64,000 nt of DNA from JANSWP01 sp041941305 (GCA_041941305.1 JBGTQJ010000025.1:62001-126000); one strand, 5' to 3'; positions 26,098 through 36,065 are shown, counted from the first letter of the stretch. A program made the numbers and translations. The notes: generated by a model from the letters alone, not told the origin.

Positions 26098-26181
26098 AGG
26101 TGACATCTTCGACAAAGGAAGAAGGTGTCATCTGAGGAACGATTTAAGATGACACCTTCTCCACTGTCGAAGATGTCACCT
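26098..26181. repeat. Nested inverted repeat (paired palindrome)
   Basis: The outer arms AGGTGACATCTTCGACA (26098-26114 with 26165-26181) and the inner arms AGAAGGTGTCATCT (26120-26133 with 26147-26160) are exact inverted repeats. The inner and outer arms are near-copies of each other, giving an A-A'-A-A' layout. It fills most of the 288-bp gap between the relic and the next gene. Confidence 0.7.
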
Positions 26182-26307
26182 TAGAATATTCAGATTGCTT
26201 TTAACCAAATGAAACCTACGATATTCAAAAACCACAACGCTATCTTTTAAGGCTTTCTGAAAAATAGGAGCAATAAAAAGTAGCGTTTCATCCTTTAAAT
26301 TCTTTTT

Positions 26308-27246
26308 ATGAAAACAAACATTTTTTCTTTCCGAAATTTCGGAATGGGTATTTTTTCTATGCTATTTGTTGCTATGTGCCTTGCACCAGGTAAAACCATC
26401 GCCCAGGAGAGAAGTGCACCCTTGAGCCCTCCTAAATGTGTTCAAAACACAATGGGTTACCTGGATGGACATGTCATTCTTTGGCAACGCATGAACAAAC
26501 AAACTGCTGCACCCATAATTGATTTGTGCAAATGTGCCACCAGGCACATCAGCAAACCCAAAAACTGCATTGACATTGCAGGACAAGTGGTTGTCAACCA
26601 AGGATTTGAACCAGAGAATGCAGGAGAAGGAGGTACTAAGCCGTCCAATGATGGACCACCGAACTTTGAAATTTTACCAGGTAAAACGAACTGTAAACTT
26701 ATTAGTCCTGACGAAAAAGTAATCATGATTTCTGGCGGTACGATCAAAGTAGGCAAACAATGCCACTGTGTCAAAACGCCCAATTGCAATTGTGCCGGAC
26801 AAGCCAATTGTGGATGTGATTGCAGTTGTCAGGGAGCAGAAAAATGGGATTTTAAGTACGTGGACAGGTTAGATCCTTCAAAGGGGTTTTACATTACTAC
26901 AAGAGAAAGAATGCCCAGAGCCATCATGCGCAATGGTTCCGGCTTTTCACTCAGAGCATTGAATACAATGGATGGCAAGATGAAGGCCATGTCTCAATGG
27001 AATTTCTTCATCAATGATCGCAGCAATGCAGGCAACACGCAATACCAGCTTCGACCTCAAGGCAGCTTTGATAAGGTGTTGGCGTATAATTCAAAAGATG
27101 GTAGCTTGATTATGGTCAATCACCACGTAGGTGCTGCACCAACCCCAGAATCAGGCTCCAGAACTGCAAACAGGGCAGTAGCCGGTGCACCCACTTCACA
27201 ACCTTTTGTAATGATGAAGGATTGGAAGTGTGAGTGTGTGTTTTGA
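26308..27246 (+). CDS. Secreted Cys-rich protein with possible beta-trefoil C-terminus
   Basis: This 312-residue protein of unknown function has an N-terminal signal segment ending near APGKTIAQ (residue 33). A striking Cys cluster spans residues 152-174, starting CHCVKTPNCNC, with eight Cys in 23 residues; six further Cys are scattered elsewhere. From about residue 194 the pattern GFYITTRERM, AMSQWNFFINDRSNAGNTQY and LAYNSKDGSLIM suggests a beta-trefoil-like, possibly sugar-binding fold, but this is a guess from the repeat pattern. The product of 59904-60902 has a similar WNYHFSGRDQEGNQLYQF stretch. It is a non-caspase gene inside the array, followed by a terminator-like hairpin, and is probably monocistronic. 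Confidence 0.75.
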   Translation: MKTNIFSFRNFGMGIFSMLFVAMCLAPGKTIAQERSAPLSPPKCVQNTMGYLDGHVILWQRMNKQTAAPIIDLCKCATRHISKPKNCIDIAGQVVVNQGFEPENAGEGGTKPSNDGPPNFEILPGKTNCKLISPDEKVIMISGGTIKVGKQCHCVKTPNCNCAGQANCGCDCSCQGAEKWDFKYVDRLDPSKGFYITTRERMPRAIMRNGSGFSLRALNTMDGKMKAMSQWNFFINDRSNAGNTQYQLRPQGSFDKVLAYNSKDGSLIMVNHHVGAAPTPESGSRTANRAVAGAPTSQPFVMMKDWKCECVF

Positions 27247-27253
27247 TAAGTCT

Positions 27254-27317
27254 AAGTTTAAGTCTAAGTCTAAGTTTAATTATTTCGCTTAATCTTAGAC
27301 TTAGTCTTAAACTTTTT
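27254..27317 (+). terminator. Hairpin followed by a T run after the Cys-rich gene
   Basis: A 21-bp stem (27254-27274 with 27294-27314, one mismatch) is built from repeated AAGTCT words. It begins 8 bases after the stop codon and ends in TTTTT. It resembles an intrinsic terminator, although the stem is AT-rich. Confidence 0.5.
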
Positions 27318-27322
27318 AAATA

Positions 27323-27396
27323 CGACCACCATGTCCTCACACATACCTACGCAGAGGCGAGACATGGTTTATTACGGTTAAATGAAAATTTAAATA
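27323..27396 (+). repeat. Dispersed repeat with CCATGTC/GACATGG hairpin, copy 1
   Basis: This 74-bp stretch is repeated with few changes at 35945-36020. Both contain ACCATGTCCTC with a facing GAGGCGAG..ACATGGT and end in TTATTACGGTTAAATG. Both copies lie upstream of leader-headed operons (27648 and 36391). Confidence 0.6.
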
Positions 27397-27451
27397 ATAA
27401 TTAAATGCCTGACATGTGAAAGATTTTGAGAAAAGTAAACCCATAAATGCT

Positions 27452-27514
27452 ATGAATAACGTACTCATCATCACTTTTCTATATGCAAGCTTCACCGCTC
27501 ATTCCCAAGACTAA
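27452..27514 (+). pseudogene. Signal-peptide fossil
   Basis: A 20-codon frame encodes MNNVLIITFLYASFTAHSQD and ends at TAA. It looks like the secretion signal of a family member (compare MKNILTIAILLGSLCTFSQ at 31757) with nothing of the mature protein left. It lies in the 401-bp gap before 27648, a region otherwise filled with repeats. Confidence 0.45.
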
Positions 27515-27594
27515 TCTCCCGAAGAGGACTATTAATAAAATTTTCATTTTCATTTTCATTTTGATTAATAAAGGGAACCTCTCTCCTATTCATC

Positions 27595-27647
27595 AAATCA
27601 ACAATATTCACTAACTTGTTGATTTCCGGCTACAATAAAACTGTGTT
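27595..27647 (+). promoter_or_regulatory. Conserved palindromic leader element, copy 3
   Basis: AAATCAACAA (27595-27604) and TTGTTGATTT (27616-27625) form an exact palindrome 53 bp before the ATG at 27648, with the same flanks as the other copies. It is preceded by TTTTCA word repeats (27541-27561), which also precede the copy at 36338. Confidence 0.65.
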
Positions 27648-30600
27648 ATGAAAACGACTCCCACTCTATTGCTACTGTTCCTTTCCTATTTTGATTTTGC
27701 GCAAACGCTATCTTTCGACTCAGGTACCACCCGTGCCGTAATCATCGGTATCTCCGACTATCAAGACGAAAACATTCCCGATTTGCGATTTTCGGATAAG
27801 GATGCCCAAGCTTTTAAGGATTATTTACAATCTCCCTCAGGGGGGGCTTTGACAGCGGAACAAATTTTAATGCTAACCAACGAAAAGGCAACAACGGGAC
27901 AATTGGTGGCAGCTTTGGAGTGGTTGATTGAGACGAGTGAGGAAAATGATAAAGCGATTATTTACTTCTCAGGGCATGGGGATGTAGAGTCATTGACTCG
28001 ATTTCAAAGAGGTTTTTTATTGACCTATGATTCGCCACCAAAATCCTATATGGCGGGTGCTTTTGGATTGGTTTATTTGCAAGATATTATCTCCACGCTG
28101 TCTGACAAAAATGTAGAAGTCGTGATGATTTCAGATGCTTGTCGAGCAGGAAAATTGGCGGGAAGTGCCATCGGAGGCACACAAGCTACCGCTTCCAATC
28201 TTGCCAAACAATTCGCTAATGAAGTCAAAATCATGTCTTGCCAGCCCAATGAATTCAGTCTCGAAGGCGAACAATGGGGCGGCGGACGAGGTGCCTTTTC
28301 TTTTCATTTAATTGATGGACTTAATGGATTTGCTGACCGAAATAATGACCTTCAAGTCAATCTATTTGAATTAGGTCGATACATCGAAGATAAAGTCTCT
28401 CAGGAAACGGCACCGCACCCTCAATTGCCTTTTACGGTTGGGGATAGAAACACCCAATTGAGTACGGTTGACCAAGCAAATCTTGAAAAATTAAAAGAAG
28501 CCAAATCGAAGGAATTACCCACTTTCGCAGGTATCGAAACCAAGGGAATTGAAGAAAGAATTCTCGCGGATGCGGATAGTACGGTTCAGGAATTATATCG
28601 GCAATTTTTGGTGGCATTGGAAGACCGAAAGCTATTGGAACCCCTTGATAGCTCTGCAGATTTTTATTATCGAAAATTGATGGAGGAAGAAAGTATTCAG
28701 TCGCTTCATGGATATATGAGACGAAATTTTGCCGCCTCTCTTCAAGATGGTGCACAGCAGGCAATCAATGCTTATTTATTGGCGAATCCAGCAGAATTGA
28801 AAAGGCGATATGAGCGAGATGATAATTATGACCGCTATCCGAAATATCTGAAAAGAGCCTTGGAAATATTGGGTGAAAAACATTTTTATTACAAAAACCT
28901 TCAAGCCAAATTGCGCTATTTTGAAGGATTACTCATCCGCTTGGAAGGCGACCAAAATTGGAGAAAACGAGATTCTTTGTACCAAGTTGCAGTTGAAAAG
29001 CAAACGGAAGCTTTGGGTTTAGTAGAAAGAGCCCCTTTTATTTTGAACGAATTGGGTGTATTGCATACCCGATTAAAATTGGATGAAAAAGCATTTGATT
29101 ATTACGAAAAAGCGATTGAATTAACACCTGAATGGGGATTGCCATATGTCAATTATTGCGTCAGTCTTTTTTATAATGGTCAATACGAAAAGGCGATTGA
29201 GTATGGCGAAAAAGGATTGGAATATCTGCCCCAATATCCTCAACTCTATAACTTTTTAGCATGGGTTTATGCGAATGATGAAGATTGGTTAGACAAGCAA
29301 AATTGGAAGAGGCTCGGCTTAGAATTGAGTAACAATATTGAATTTCCAGAACTGAATATCAACTCACTTGCTCAAAATCGAAAACGATACAAACGGGGTA
29401 TTGAATTATTGGAAAAAGCCAAGGAGGCGGACAGTAATTATGTACATACCTGGCTCAACCTTGGGGGTATTTATTGGCAAACGAAAAACTATGATAAGGC
29501 GGAACAACACCTAAAAAGAACGATACAGTTAGATTCCACTAACTGGAAAGCATCTTTCTGGTTAGGGAGGCTATATGTTCATACCAATAGAGTTGATAAA
29601 GCAGAAGTTGCCTTTCTTAAAAGTTTAGCAGTCGCAAAATACGATTGGGCCAAAGGCACTATTTACAATAGCCTTGCATCGGTATACAGTATCCGAAATG
29701 ACGACAAGAAATATGAAGCTACAATGGAAAAGGCTATAGAACTTGCACCAAATTTTAAGTATACCTACACCAATTTTGCCAACTATTACATAGATCGCAA
29801 TGAATTTGAAAAAGCAGAGGATTTGTTAATACAGGTTTTACAGAAAGATATAAACCATCTTCCAACATATAACGGAACTGGAAGACTTTATCGCAAAATG
29901 AATCGACATAAAGATGGTATTTATTTACTGGAGAAGGTACTTGAAATGAAACCAAACTATGTAGATGCGATTGAACAATTAGCCAATTTTTATGCCGTCA
30001 TTGACAGTATGGAATTGGCAATAAAAACCATCAATAAACTCGTGGGTTTATCTCCTAATAAGGCACCTGTTTATTATGAGCTGGGAAAACTTTATTATGG
30101 AGAACTCAAAGATTATGAAGAGGCAATAATTCATTTTAATAAAGCAATTGAAACAAGAACCGAACCTTATAATTGGGACTATATTCGACTATCGGATATT
30201 TACATTGAGCAAGAAAAATATGAAGAAGCTTTAAATGCGATAAAAAAAGCATTGGAAATACGACCTGATTATGATAGAGCTTATAATAGATTAGGTTATA
30301 TCTATCAACTTCAGAAAAATTATAAAAAAGCAAAAAGAGCATATAGGAAATCCATTCAGCTGGATGTATCCTATACCAGACCTTATGAAAATTTGTTCAA
30401 CTTGTTCTTTGAATTAGAACAATCCGATTCGGTTGAGTTGATGATCAAAGCTATTTTAAATAAAAATCCAAAGAACGCTGTTGGATATAGTGAGTTAGGG
30501 AGACATTATCTTAAAACTCAACAAGTAGAAAAAGCAATTGAAAGCCTAAAAACTGCCATAGAGTTGGATTCTGTGAATATCATTTACCCTTATAATCTTG

Positions 30601-31760
30601 CCTGTGGTTTTGCCCTCAAAGGAGATACTTCAAACGCTTTAGAATGGTTGGAAAAGAGTATTCAAATAGGATATCAGAATTATGACCATATCCAAACTGA
30701 CCCTGACCTCGAAAGTATTCGTGGAACGGAATCATTCAATCAAATCATGGAAAAATACTTTCCCAATAAGGTGAAAAACGCAGCTATTTTGGATGGGAAC
30801 AAAGCCATTTATTTTCCAAAGCACTGCGGCGAATTAGGGAATATTTATTACAGAACATTTGATAATAATGAGCATGCAGAACGATTGTTATTGAAGGCTT
30901 TAGAACTAGAACCTAAGAATGAGAACCATATCAGTAATTTGGTTGCTTTCTATTTGGGTACACATCAATACGAGAAGGCATTAGAGATGAGTCAAAAAGC
31001 CCTCGACTCAAAAGATATGATTTTGCGAGCACGGATAGGCGTCACTTTTCTATATAATAATGACTTTGAAAATGCCCAAAAGCATATTGAATTCTGCACT
31101 CAGCAGGATAGTTTGTATTACAACTTTTGGGCTGTTCCCGGCACTTTTTGGTTTTTAAACGCAAAGCCAAAAATAGCTGAAACATACTTAAATAAAGCCA
31201 TTCAAATCAACTCAGAATACACCTACGCTCACGAACAATTGGCTTCCATGAAATATGCCTATAAAGACGAAAAAGCCGCTTTTGAAATATTGGATAAATT
31301 GATTCAAAATAATACCAACGAACCTAAAGTACACCTTCAAAAAGCATTTTTACATCTTCAATCTGGTCAAGATAGCCTAGCCAAGGAGTCCTTGAATTTG
31401 ACCAAAGAAAGGTGGTCAGAATACAACCTTGTTTTAGACTTTTTGGAGCATGAACCCAAAGAAAATTATGATGCCGCTACCGAGTCTTATGAAGAATTCA
31501 TCAGTCGATTTGAATATTGGAATGGCAGATCCTACTTTGATTATCTCTATTGCGAAATGCTAATGAAACAAGAAAAACACGAAGAGGCATTAACCGTTTT
31601 GGATGACATTTTAAGTCGTTCTATAATGATTGGGATAGGTGCTTTTAATTATGAAATGCTACAAAATGATGAAGATTTAAATCCGATTAAGAAGACCGAA
31701 AAGTTTAGGGAAATGATGAGAAAATATTTTCCAAATCAGTCCGAAAATAAATCGAAATGA
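27648..31760 (+). CDS. Secreted caspase-like (peptidase C14)/long TPR protein with duplicated C-terminal module
   Basis: At 1370 residues this is the longest paralogue. It has the signal peptide MKTTPTLLLLFLSYFDFAQ, YFSGHGD, ISDACRAG, EQWGGGRGAFSFHL, an acidic loop (ADRNNDLQVN) and the MRRNFAASLQDGAQQAINAYL module. More than 900 residues of TPRs follow. An internal family tail (IMEKYFPNK, around residue 1036) is followed by a second block beginning near AIYFPKHCGELGN, which ends in MMRKYFPNQ, as in 10275 and 31757. The stop overlaps the next start by four bases (ATGA, 31757-31760), so the two genes are translationally coupled. A palindromic leader precedes it. Confidence 0.92.
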   Translation: MKTTPTLLLLFLSYFDFAQTLSFDSGTTRAVIIGISDYQDENIPDLRFSDKDAQAFKDYLQSPSGGALTAEQILMLTNEKATTGQLVAALEWLIETSEENDKAIIYFSGHGDVESLTRFQRGFLLTYDSPPKSYMAGAFGLVYLQDIISTLSDKNVEVVMISDACRAGKLAGSAIGGTQATASNLAKQFANEVKIMSCQPNEFSLEGEQWGGGRGAFSFHLIDGLNGFADRNNDLQVNLFELGRYIEDKVSQETAPHPQLPFTVGDRNTQLSTVDQANLEKLKEAKSKELPTFAGIETKGIEERILADADSTVQELYRQFLVALEDRKLLEPLDSSADFYYRKLMEEESIQSLHGYMRRNFAASLQDGAQQAINAYLLANPAELKRRYERDDNYDRYPKYLKRALEILGEKHFYYKNLQAKLRYFEGLLIRLEGDQNWRKRDSLYQVAVEKQTEALGLVERAPFILNELGVLHTRLKLDEKAFDYYEKAIELTPEWGLPYVNYCVSLFYNGQYEKAIEYGEKGLEYLPQYPQLYNFLAWVYANDEDWLDKQNWKRLGLELSNNIEFPELNINSLAQNRKRYKRGIELLEKAKEADSNYVHTWLNLGGIYWQTKNYDKAEQHLKRTIQLDSTNWKASFWLGRLYVHTNRVDKAEVAFLKSLAVAKYDWAKGTIYNSLASVYSIRNDDKKYEATMEKAIELAPNFKYTYTNFANYYIDRNEFEKAEDLLIQVLQKDINHLPTYNGTGRLYRKMNRHKDGIYLLEKVLEMKPNYVDAIEQLANFYAVIDSMELAIKTINKLVGLSPNKAPVYYELGKLYYGELKDYEEAIIHFNKAIETRTEPYNWDYIRLSDIYIEQEKYEEALNAIKKALEIRPDYDRAYNRLGYIYQLQKNYKKAKRAYRKSIQLDVSYTRPYENLFNLFFELEQSDSVELMIKAILNKNPKNAVGYSELGRHYLKTQQVEKAIESLKTAIELDSVNIIYPYNLACGFALKGDTSNALEWLEKSIQIGYQNYDHIQTDPDLESIRGTESFNQIMEKYFPNKVKNAAILDGNKAIYFPKHCGELGNIYYRTFDNNEHAERLLLKALELEPKNENHISNLVAFYLGTHQYEKALEMSQKALDSKDMILRARIGVTFLYNNDFENAQKHIEFCTQQDSLYYNFWAVPGTFWFLNAKPKIAETYLNKAIQINSEYTYAHEQLASMKYAYKDEKAAFEILDKLIQNNTNEPKVHLQKAFLHLQSGQDSLAKESLNLTKERWSEYNLVLDFLEHEPKENYDAATESYEEFISRFEYWNGRSYFDYLYCEMLMKQEKHEEALTVLDDILSRSIMIGIGAFNYEMLQNDEDLNPIKKTEKFREMMRKYFPNQSENKSK

Positions 31761-34700
31761 AAAACATCCTCACTATAGCAATACTATTGGGAAGCCTTTG
31801 CACTTTCTCCCAAACGCTTTCCCTCGACGCTGGCACCACCCGCGCTGTAGTCGTTGGTATATCCGATTATCAAAACGAAGACATCCCTGACCTCCGCTTT
31901 GCAGATAAGGATGCCGAAGCATTCGCCACCTACTTAAAATCTTCCGCAGGCGGCAATTTGCCCGATGAAAACATCAAATTACTGCTCAATGAAAAAGCGA
32001 CAATGGCAGGAGTAGCGGGTGAATTAGATTGGTTAGTCGAAGAATCAGAAGAAGGGGACAAAGCCATCATTTATTTCTCAGGGCATGGTGATGTGGAGGC
32101 AAAAACGGCGAGGCAACCAGGATTTTTGTTGACTTACGATTCGCCTCCGAAAATCTACATTGCAGGGGCTTATCCATTGTTCTATTTACAATTGATTATT
32201 GAAACACTTTCGAGTGATAAAAATGTGGAAACGCTCGTCATTACGGATGCTTGTCGTGCGGGAAAATTGGCGGGAAGTGAAATAGGAGGTACTCAAGCCA
32301 CCGCAGCCAATCTATCCAAACAATACGCCAATGAAATCAAAATTCTTTCTTGTCAACCCGATGAATTTTCGCTTGAAGGCGAACAATGGGGCGGCGGTCG
32401 TGGCGCATTTTCTTATCATTTGGTGGAGGGTTTGATTGGTTTGGCGGATAAGAATGAAAATCAACAAGTCAACTTACTCGAACTCGAAAATTATTTGGAA
32501 ACAAAAGTACCAGAAGAGACGGCACCGCAAAGCCAAATTCCAATGACAGTGGGCAGCAAAGGCACTAAAATTTCCATCGTCAATTCGGATATTTTGGCGG
32601 AATTAAAAAGCCTGAAAGAACGGGAATTACCCACCCTCGCCGCCATCGAATCTAGGGGCATTGAGCAGACACTATTGGCAGGTTTGGATACGATTATTCA
32701 GCAAAAATACGAGGCTTTTATAGCTGCGTTGGATGATGAAAATTTATTGGATTCAGAAGATGGAAAACCCTCGGCAGATGAATTATATCGAGAATTGATT
32801 CAGGAAGAAAGTCTTGCTGATTTACACCGTTTTATGACACGGCAATATGCAACGGCACTTCAAAATGATGCGCAACAGGTCATTAATTCATACCTAATTG
32901 CCAATCCAACAGAAATGGAAAAACGATGGAAAGGAGATACGACCTATGGGCGATACCCACGCTATTTAGGACGAGCGGCTGAATTGTTGGGCGAGCAACA
33001 TTACATCTATAATTATCTGATTGCCAAAAAATTATATTTTGAAGGATTGAATTTAAGATTGAAAGGTGACCAAGTGAGCGGAAAGGGAAGTTTTTATCCA
33101 GAAGCATTGACAAAAGTGCAAGAAGCTATCGAATTGGAAGATAGAGCTGCCTATTTTTATAATGAATTGGGGGTATTGAATACGCGAATGGTTAGGAGTA
33201 CTCAAGCAAAAGAAAATTTTGAAAAGGCGATTGAATTGGCACCCGAATGGGGACTACCTTATGTCAATTATTGTTCGGAACTTTTCTACTCAGGAGAATA
33301 TGAAAAAGCCATTGAAGTTGGCGAAAAAGCGTTAGAATTTCTACCTCAGTTTCCTCAGATGTACAACTTTTTAGGTTGGATTCATTCCAATGAATATGAT
33401 TGGATGAGTAAACAGAACTATAAGCGACAAGGGTTAGAATTGAAAGATGGAATTTCGCTTGATGAAGCCAATATCAATTCCTTTTCGCAAATAAAAATTA
33501 AATACCAAAGAGCCATAGAATTATTGAAAAGGGCAGAATTGATAGATACAACTTACATGCTTACTTATAAAAATTTAGGCATCGCTTATTATCAAATTCG
33601 AGAATATCAAAAAGCCGATGACGCATTAAATAAAGCCATTGCACTTGATTCCTTACATTGGGATTCTCATTATAATCTGGGTAGAAGCTTTCAATATCAA
33701 AGAAGGTACGAAGATTCTGAAAAACCCCTTCGTATTGCACTACAGTTGAGCACCAACAAAATAGATTCATGTGAAATATTAGGGGCAATTGCTGAGGTGC
33801 ACCGACAAAGAGGAGAGAAAGAAAAATTCATCGAAATACAGGAGAAAATGAGGCAGTTGAATCCCAACTTTATGTACTCCTATACCCACCAAGCAGGAGC
33901 TCATATGGACTGGGGAGAATATAAAGAAGCTGAAAAAATACTACTAAAAGGCTGTTCGATTAGTAAATGGCCCAAAATTTATGCTGGATTAGCCTACCTG
34001 TATCTAAATCAATTTAACCGCTGGGAAGATGCCGAATTTTTTGCTCTGCAAGGACTTGAAGTCAAGCCTGACTTACAATCGAGTATCGAAGTTCTATGCA
34101 ATCTTTATCTTAAGAAAAAGGAGTATGAAAAGGGGCTAAAATGGCTTGAAAAATGGCTGGAAATCACGCCAGATAACTATAGAGTTAACTATTTGGCGGG
34201 TCAAATGGCTTATTTAAATAAAGAAAAAGCAAAAGCAAAAATCATTTTTGACAAAACAGTTCAGATTAGAGAAAGCTATTTAAATCGTATCGGACATTTC
34301 TATAGGTTTCATAGTGAATTTACGGAAGCAAAATCCTATTTACTCAAAGCCAGAAAAGCTAGGCCAAATATTAGGCAACCTTACGTCAATTTAGGATTTA
34401 TTCATTATGATCAAGGCTTAGAAGAGGAAGGTGACAAATGGCTGGATTCCGCCTGGGTGAAAACAAGAGACCCTATGGTTTTGGATTTCAAGATGTATTT
34501 GGCACTTTATAAGGAGGATTACGAAAATGCACAAGTGCTCTTAGATTCGCTCATTACTTATGATTCAACTTACAGGGCACTACCTTCCATTGTAGATGCA
34601 TTAAAAGAGGTGAATTATCAGTTGGCAGATTCACTAAATAACTTAGTTCCTGATAGCTTAAGAAGGCTCCGAAGATATTTTAATGCAAGAGTTCAAGTGA

Positions 34701-35833
34701 AACTTGGGGCCTTCGAAAAGGCAATTCAATTCTTAGGGGAACAAGGGATGTTTATTCCCTACAGAATGGTTATTCGGGATACCTTCTTCACGCCTCTTCA
34801 TAAAATGCGTCTTTTCCAAAAAGAGCTAAGAATAGCTTTCCCTGAAAAGTTCGACGATCTTGAAGAATATGACGATTTGGAATTAATTCAACCAGAAACC
34901 GCCCCTACCTATTACCTGGAAAACTGCGAGAGGTTAGGGCGATTTTATTGGGGTAAAAAGAAGCATGACCGAGCTAATTTCCTGTTTAAAAAAGCCATCG
35001 AACTAAAGCCTGATACATTAAGCAACGAAGCCGCCATGTCCTTGGCAATCGCTTATACGGTACTGGGAGATTATGAAAAAGGAAAATCAATTTGTCCGGA
35101 TAGCATTCATTCGAACATTCCTGATGAAAACCTAGAATACGGGCGATTATACTATATATTTAAAAGACCGAAATCAGCCGAAACCTATTTCCAAAAATAT
35201 GTTCAAGGCAGTGAATATGTCCAGAGATTCAGAAAAGTAGCTTGGGCTTATCATGATTATGGAGAAGAAGAATTGGCTGCCAAATACCAAAGAAAATCAT
35301 TGGCAATTTATCCAGAAGATTACTACCCTTACTGGGATTTGGGATGGCTTTATTTTACTTGTGGTAATTCTGAAAAAGCAATTCAGGTGATGGACGAGGG
35401 GATTCAAAGGTTTCCAGCCGAAATCTCCTTAAAGGGTATGCAAGCTATGATTATTGCGCTTTCGCTTTCTCCTTCCGAATTAGATACGAGCAATGTTTTT
35501 AAAGACTTTGAAAAACTAATTCCTGATTTTTCAAAAGTGGGCACCTATTTAAAATTGATTAATCAGAAAGATTACGTAGCTGCCCAGGAGCTTTATAAAG
35601 ATATAGAAAAGTCTTTTTCACAATGGTGGATTCCCAGATTTTTGATATTGCCAGAAGTACGAATAATGGTTGCACAAAAGGACTTTAATGGCGCAATGGA
35701 GGTATTGAAGAAGAGAGATTCCTGGATATTTAATTATCCAATTATGCAAAATGATCCAGGATTGGAAGCTTTGAGAGCAACTACGGAATATCAGGAGTTC
35801 ATTAAGCTGTACTATCCTGAGAAATTTGAATGA
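31757..35833 (+). CDS. Secreted caspase-like (peptidase C14)/long TPR protein with duplicated C-terminal module
   Basis: This 1358-residue protein has the signal peptide MKNILTIAILLGSLCTFSQ. The caspase domain (YFSGHGD, ITDACRAG, EQWGGGRGAFSYHL) and central module are very close to those of 10275, while the TPR region after about residue 560 diverges. An internal degenerate tail (LRIAFPEKF, around residue 1028) precedes a second block beginning APTYYLENC. That block is homologous to the second block of 10275 and ends LYYPEKFE. The gene is coupled to 27648 by an ATGA overlap. A 557-bp repeat-rich gap follows. Confidence 0.92.
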   Translation: MKNILTIAILLGSLCTFSQTLSLDAGTTRAVVVGISDYQNEDIPDLRFADKDAEAFATYLKSSAGGNLPDENIKLLLNEKATMAGVAGELDWLVEESEEGDKAIIYFSGHGDVEAKTARQPGFLLTYDSPPKIYIAGAYPLFYLQLIIETLSSDKNVETLVITDACRAGKLAGSEIGGTQATAANLSKQYANEIKILSCQPDEFSLEGEQWGGGRGAFSYHLVEGLIGLADKNENQQVNLLELENYLETKVPEETAPQSQIPMTVGSKGTKISIVNSDILAELKSLKERELPTLAAIESRGIEQTLLAGLDTIIQQKYEAFIAALDDENLLDSEDGKPSADELYRELIQEESLADLHRFMTRQYATALQNDAQQVINSYLIANPTEMEKRWKGDTTYGRYPRYLGRAAELLGEQHYIYNYLIAKKLYFEGLNLRLKGDQVSGKGSFYPEALTKVQEAIELEDRAAYFYNELGVLNTRMVRSTQAKENFEKAIELAPEWGLPYVNYCSELFYSGEYEKAIEVGEKALEFLPQFPQMYNFLGWIHSNEYDWMSKQNYKRQGLELKDGISLDEANINSFSQIKIKYQRAIELLKRAELIDTTYMLTYKNLGIAYYQIREYQKADDALNKAIALDSLHWDSHYNLGRSFQYQRRYEDSEKPLRIALQLSTNKIDSCEILGAIAEVHRQRGEKEKFIEIQEKMRQLNPNFMYSYTHQAGAHMDWGEYKEAEKILLKGCSISKWPKIYAGLAYLYLNQFNRWEDAEFFALQGLEVKPDLQSSIEVLCNLYLKKKEYEKGLKWLEKWLEITPDNYRVNYLAGQMAYLNKEKAKAKIIFDKTVQIRESYLNRIGHFYRFHSEFTEAKSYLLKARKARPNIRQPYVNLGFIHYDQGLEEEGDKWLDSAWVKTRDPMVLDFKMYLALYKEDYENAQVLLDSLITYDSTYRALPSIVDALKEVNYQLADSLNNLVPDSLRRLRRYFNARVQVKLGAFEKAIQFLGEQGMFIPYRMVIRDTFFTPLHKMRLFQKELRIAFPEKFDDLEEYDDLELIQPETAPTYYLENCERLGRFYWGKKKHDRANFLFKKAIELKPDTLSNEAAMSLAIAYTVLGDYEKGKSICPDSIHSNIPDENLEYGRLYYIFKRPKSAETYFQKYVQGSEYVQRFRKVAWAYHDYGEEELAAKYQRKSLAIYPEDYYPYWDLGWLYFTCGNSEKAIQVMDEGIQRFPAEISLKGMQAMIIALSLSPSELDTSNVFKDFEKLIPDFSKVGTYLKLINQKDYVAAQELYKDIEKSFSQWWIPRFLILPEVRIMVAQKDFNGAMEVLKKRDSWIFNYPIMQNDPGLEALRATTEYQEFIKLYYPEKFE

Positions 35834-35908
35834 TAAGGCTGGGGGCGCGCAAAGCGATTGAGTCTTCAACACCAAATGAATATGATTTTGAAAATCCTCT
35901 CGTAACAA

Positions 35909-36020
35909 ACCATGTCTCCGGTAGGGACGTGGTAGCTTTAAATTCGACCACCATGTCCTCACACGTATCTACGCAGAGGCGAGAGACATGGTTTATTACG
36001 GTTAAATGAAAATTTAAATA
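35909..36020. repeat. Dispersed repeat with CCATGTC/GACATGG hairpin, copy 2
   Basis: Positions 35945-36020 repeat 27323-27396. In addition AAACCATGTCTC just upstream (about 35909-35920) faces GAGACATGGTTT (about 35983-35994), which enlarges the hairpin. It is part of the gene-free gap 35834-36390, which also holds the 90-bp element and a long AAGTTCAAG hairpin. Confidence 0.55.
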
Positions 36021-36065
36021 AAAATTGAGGGGTGGACATCATGCGAGGGTGGTTCTAAATTTAAA

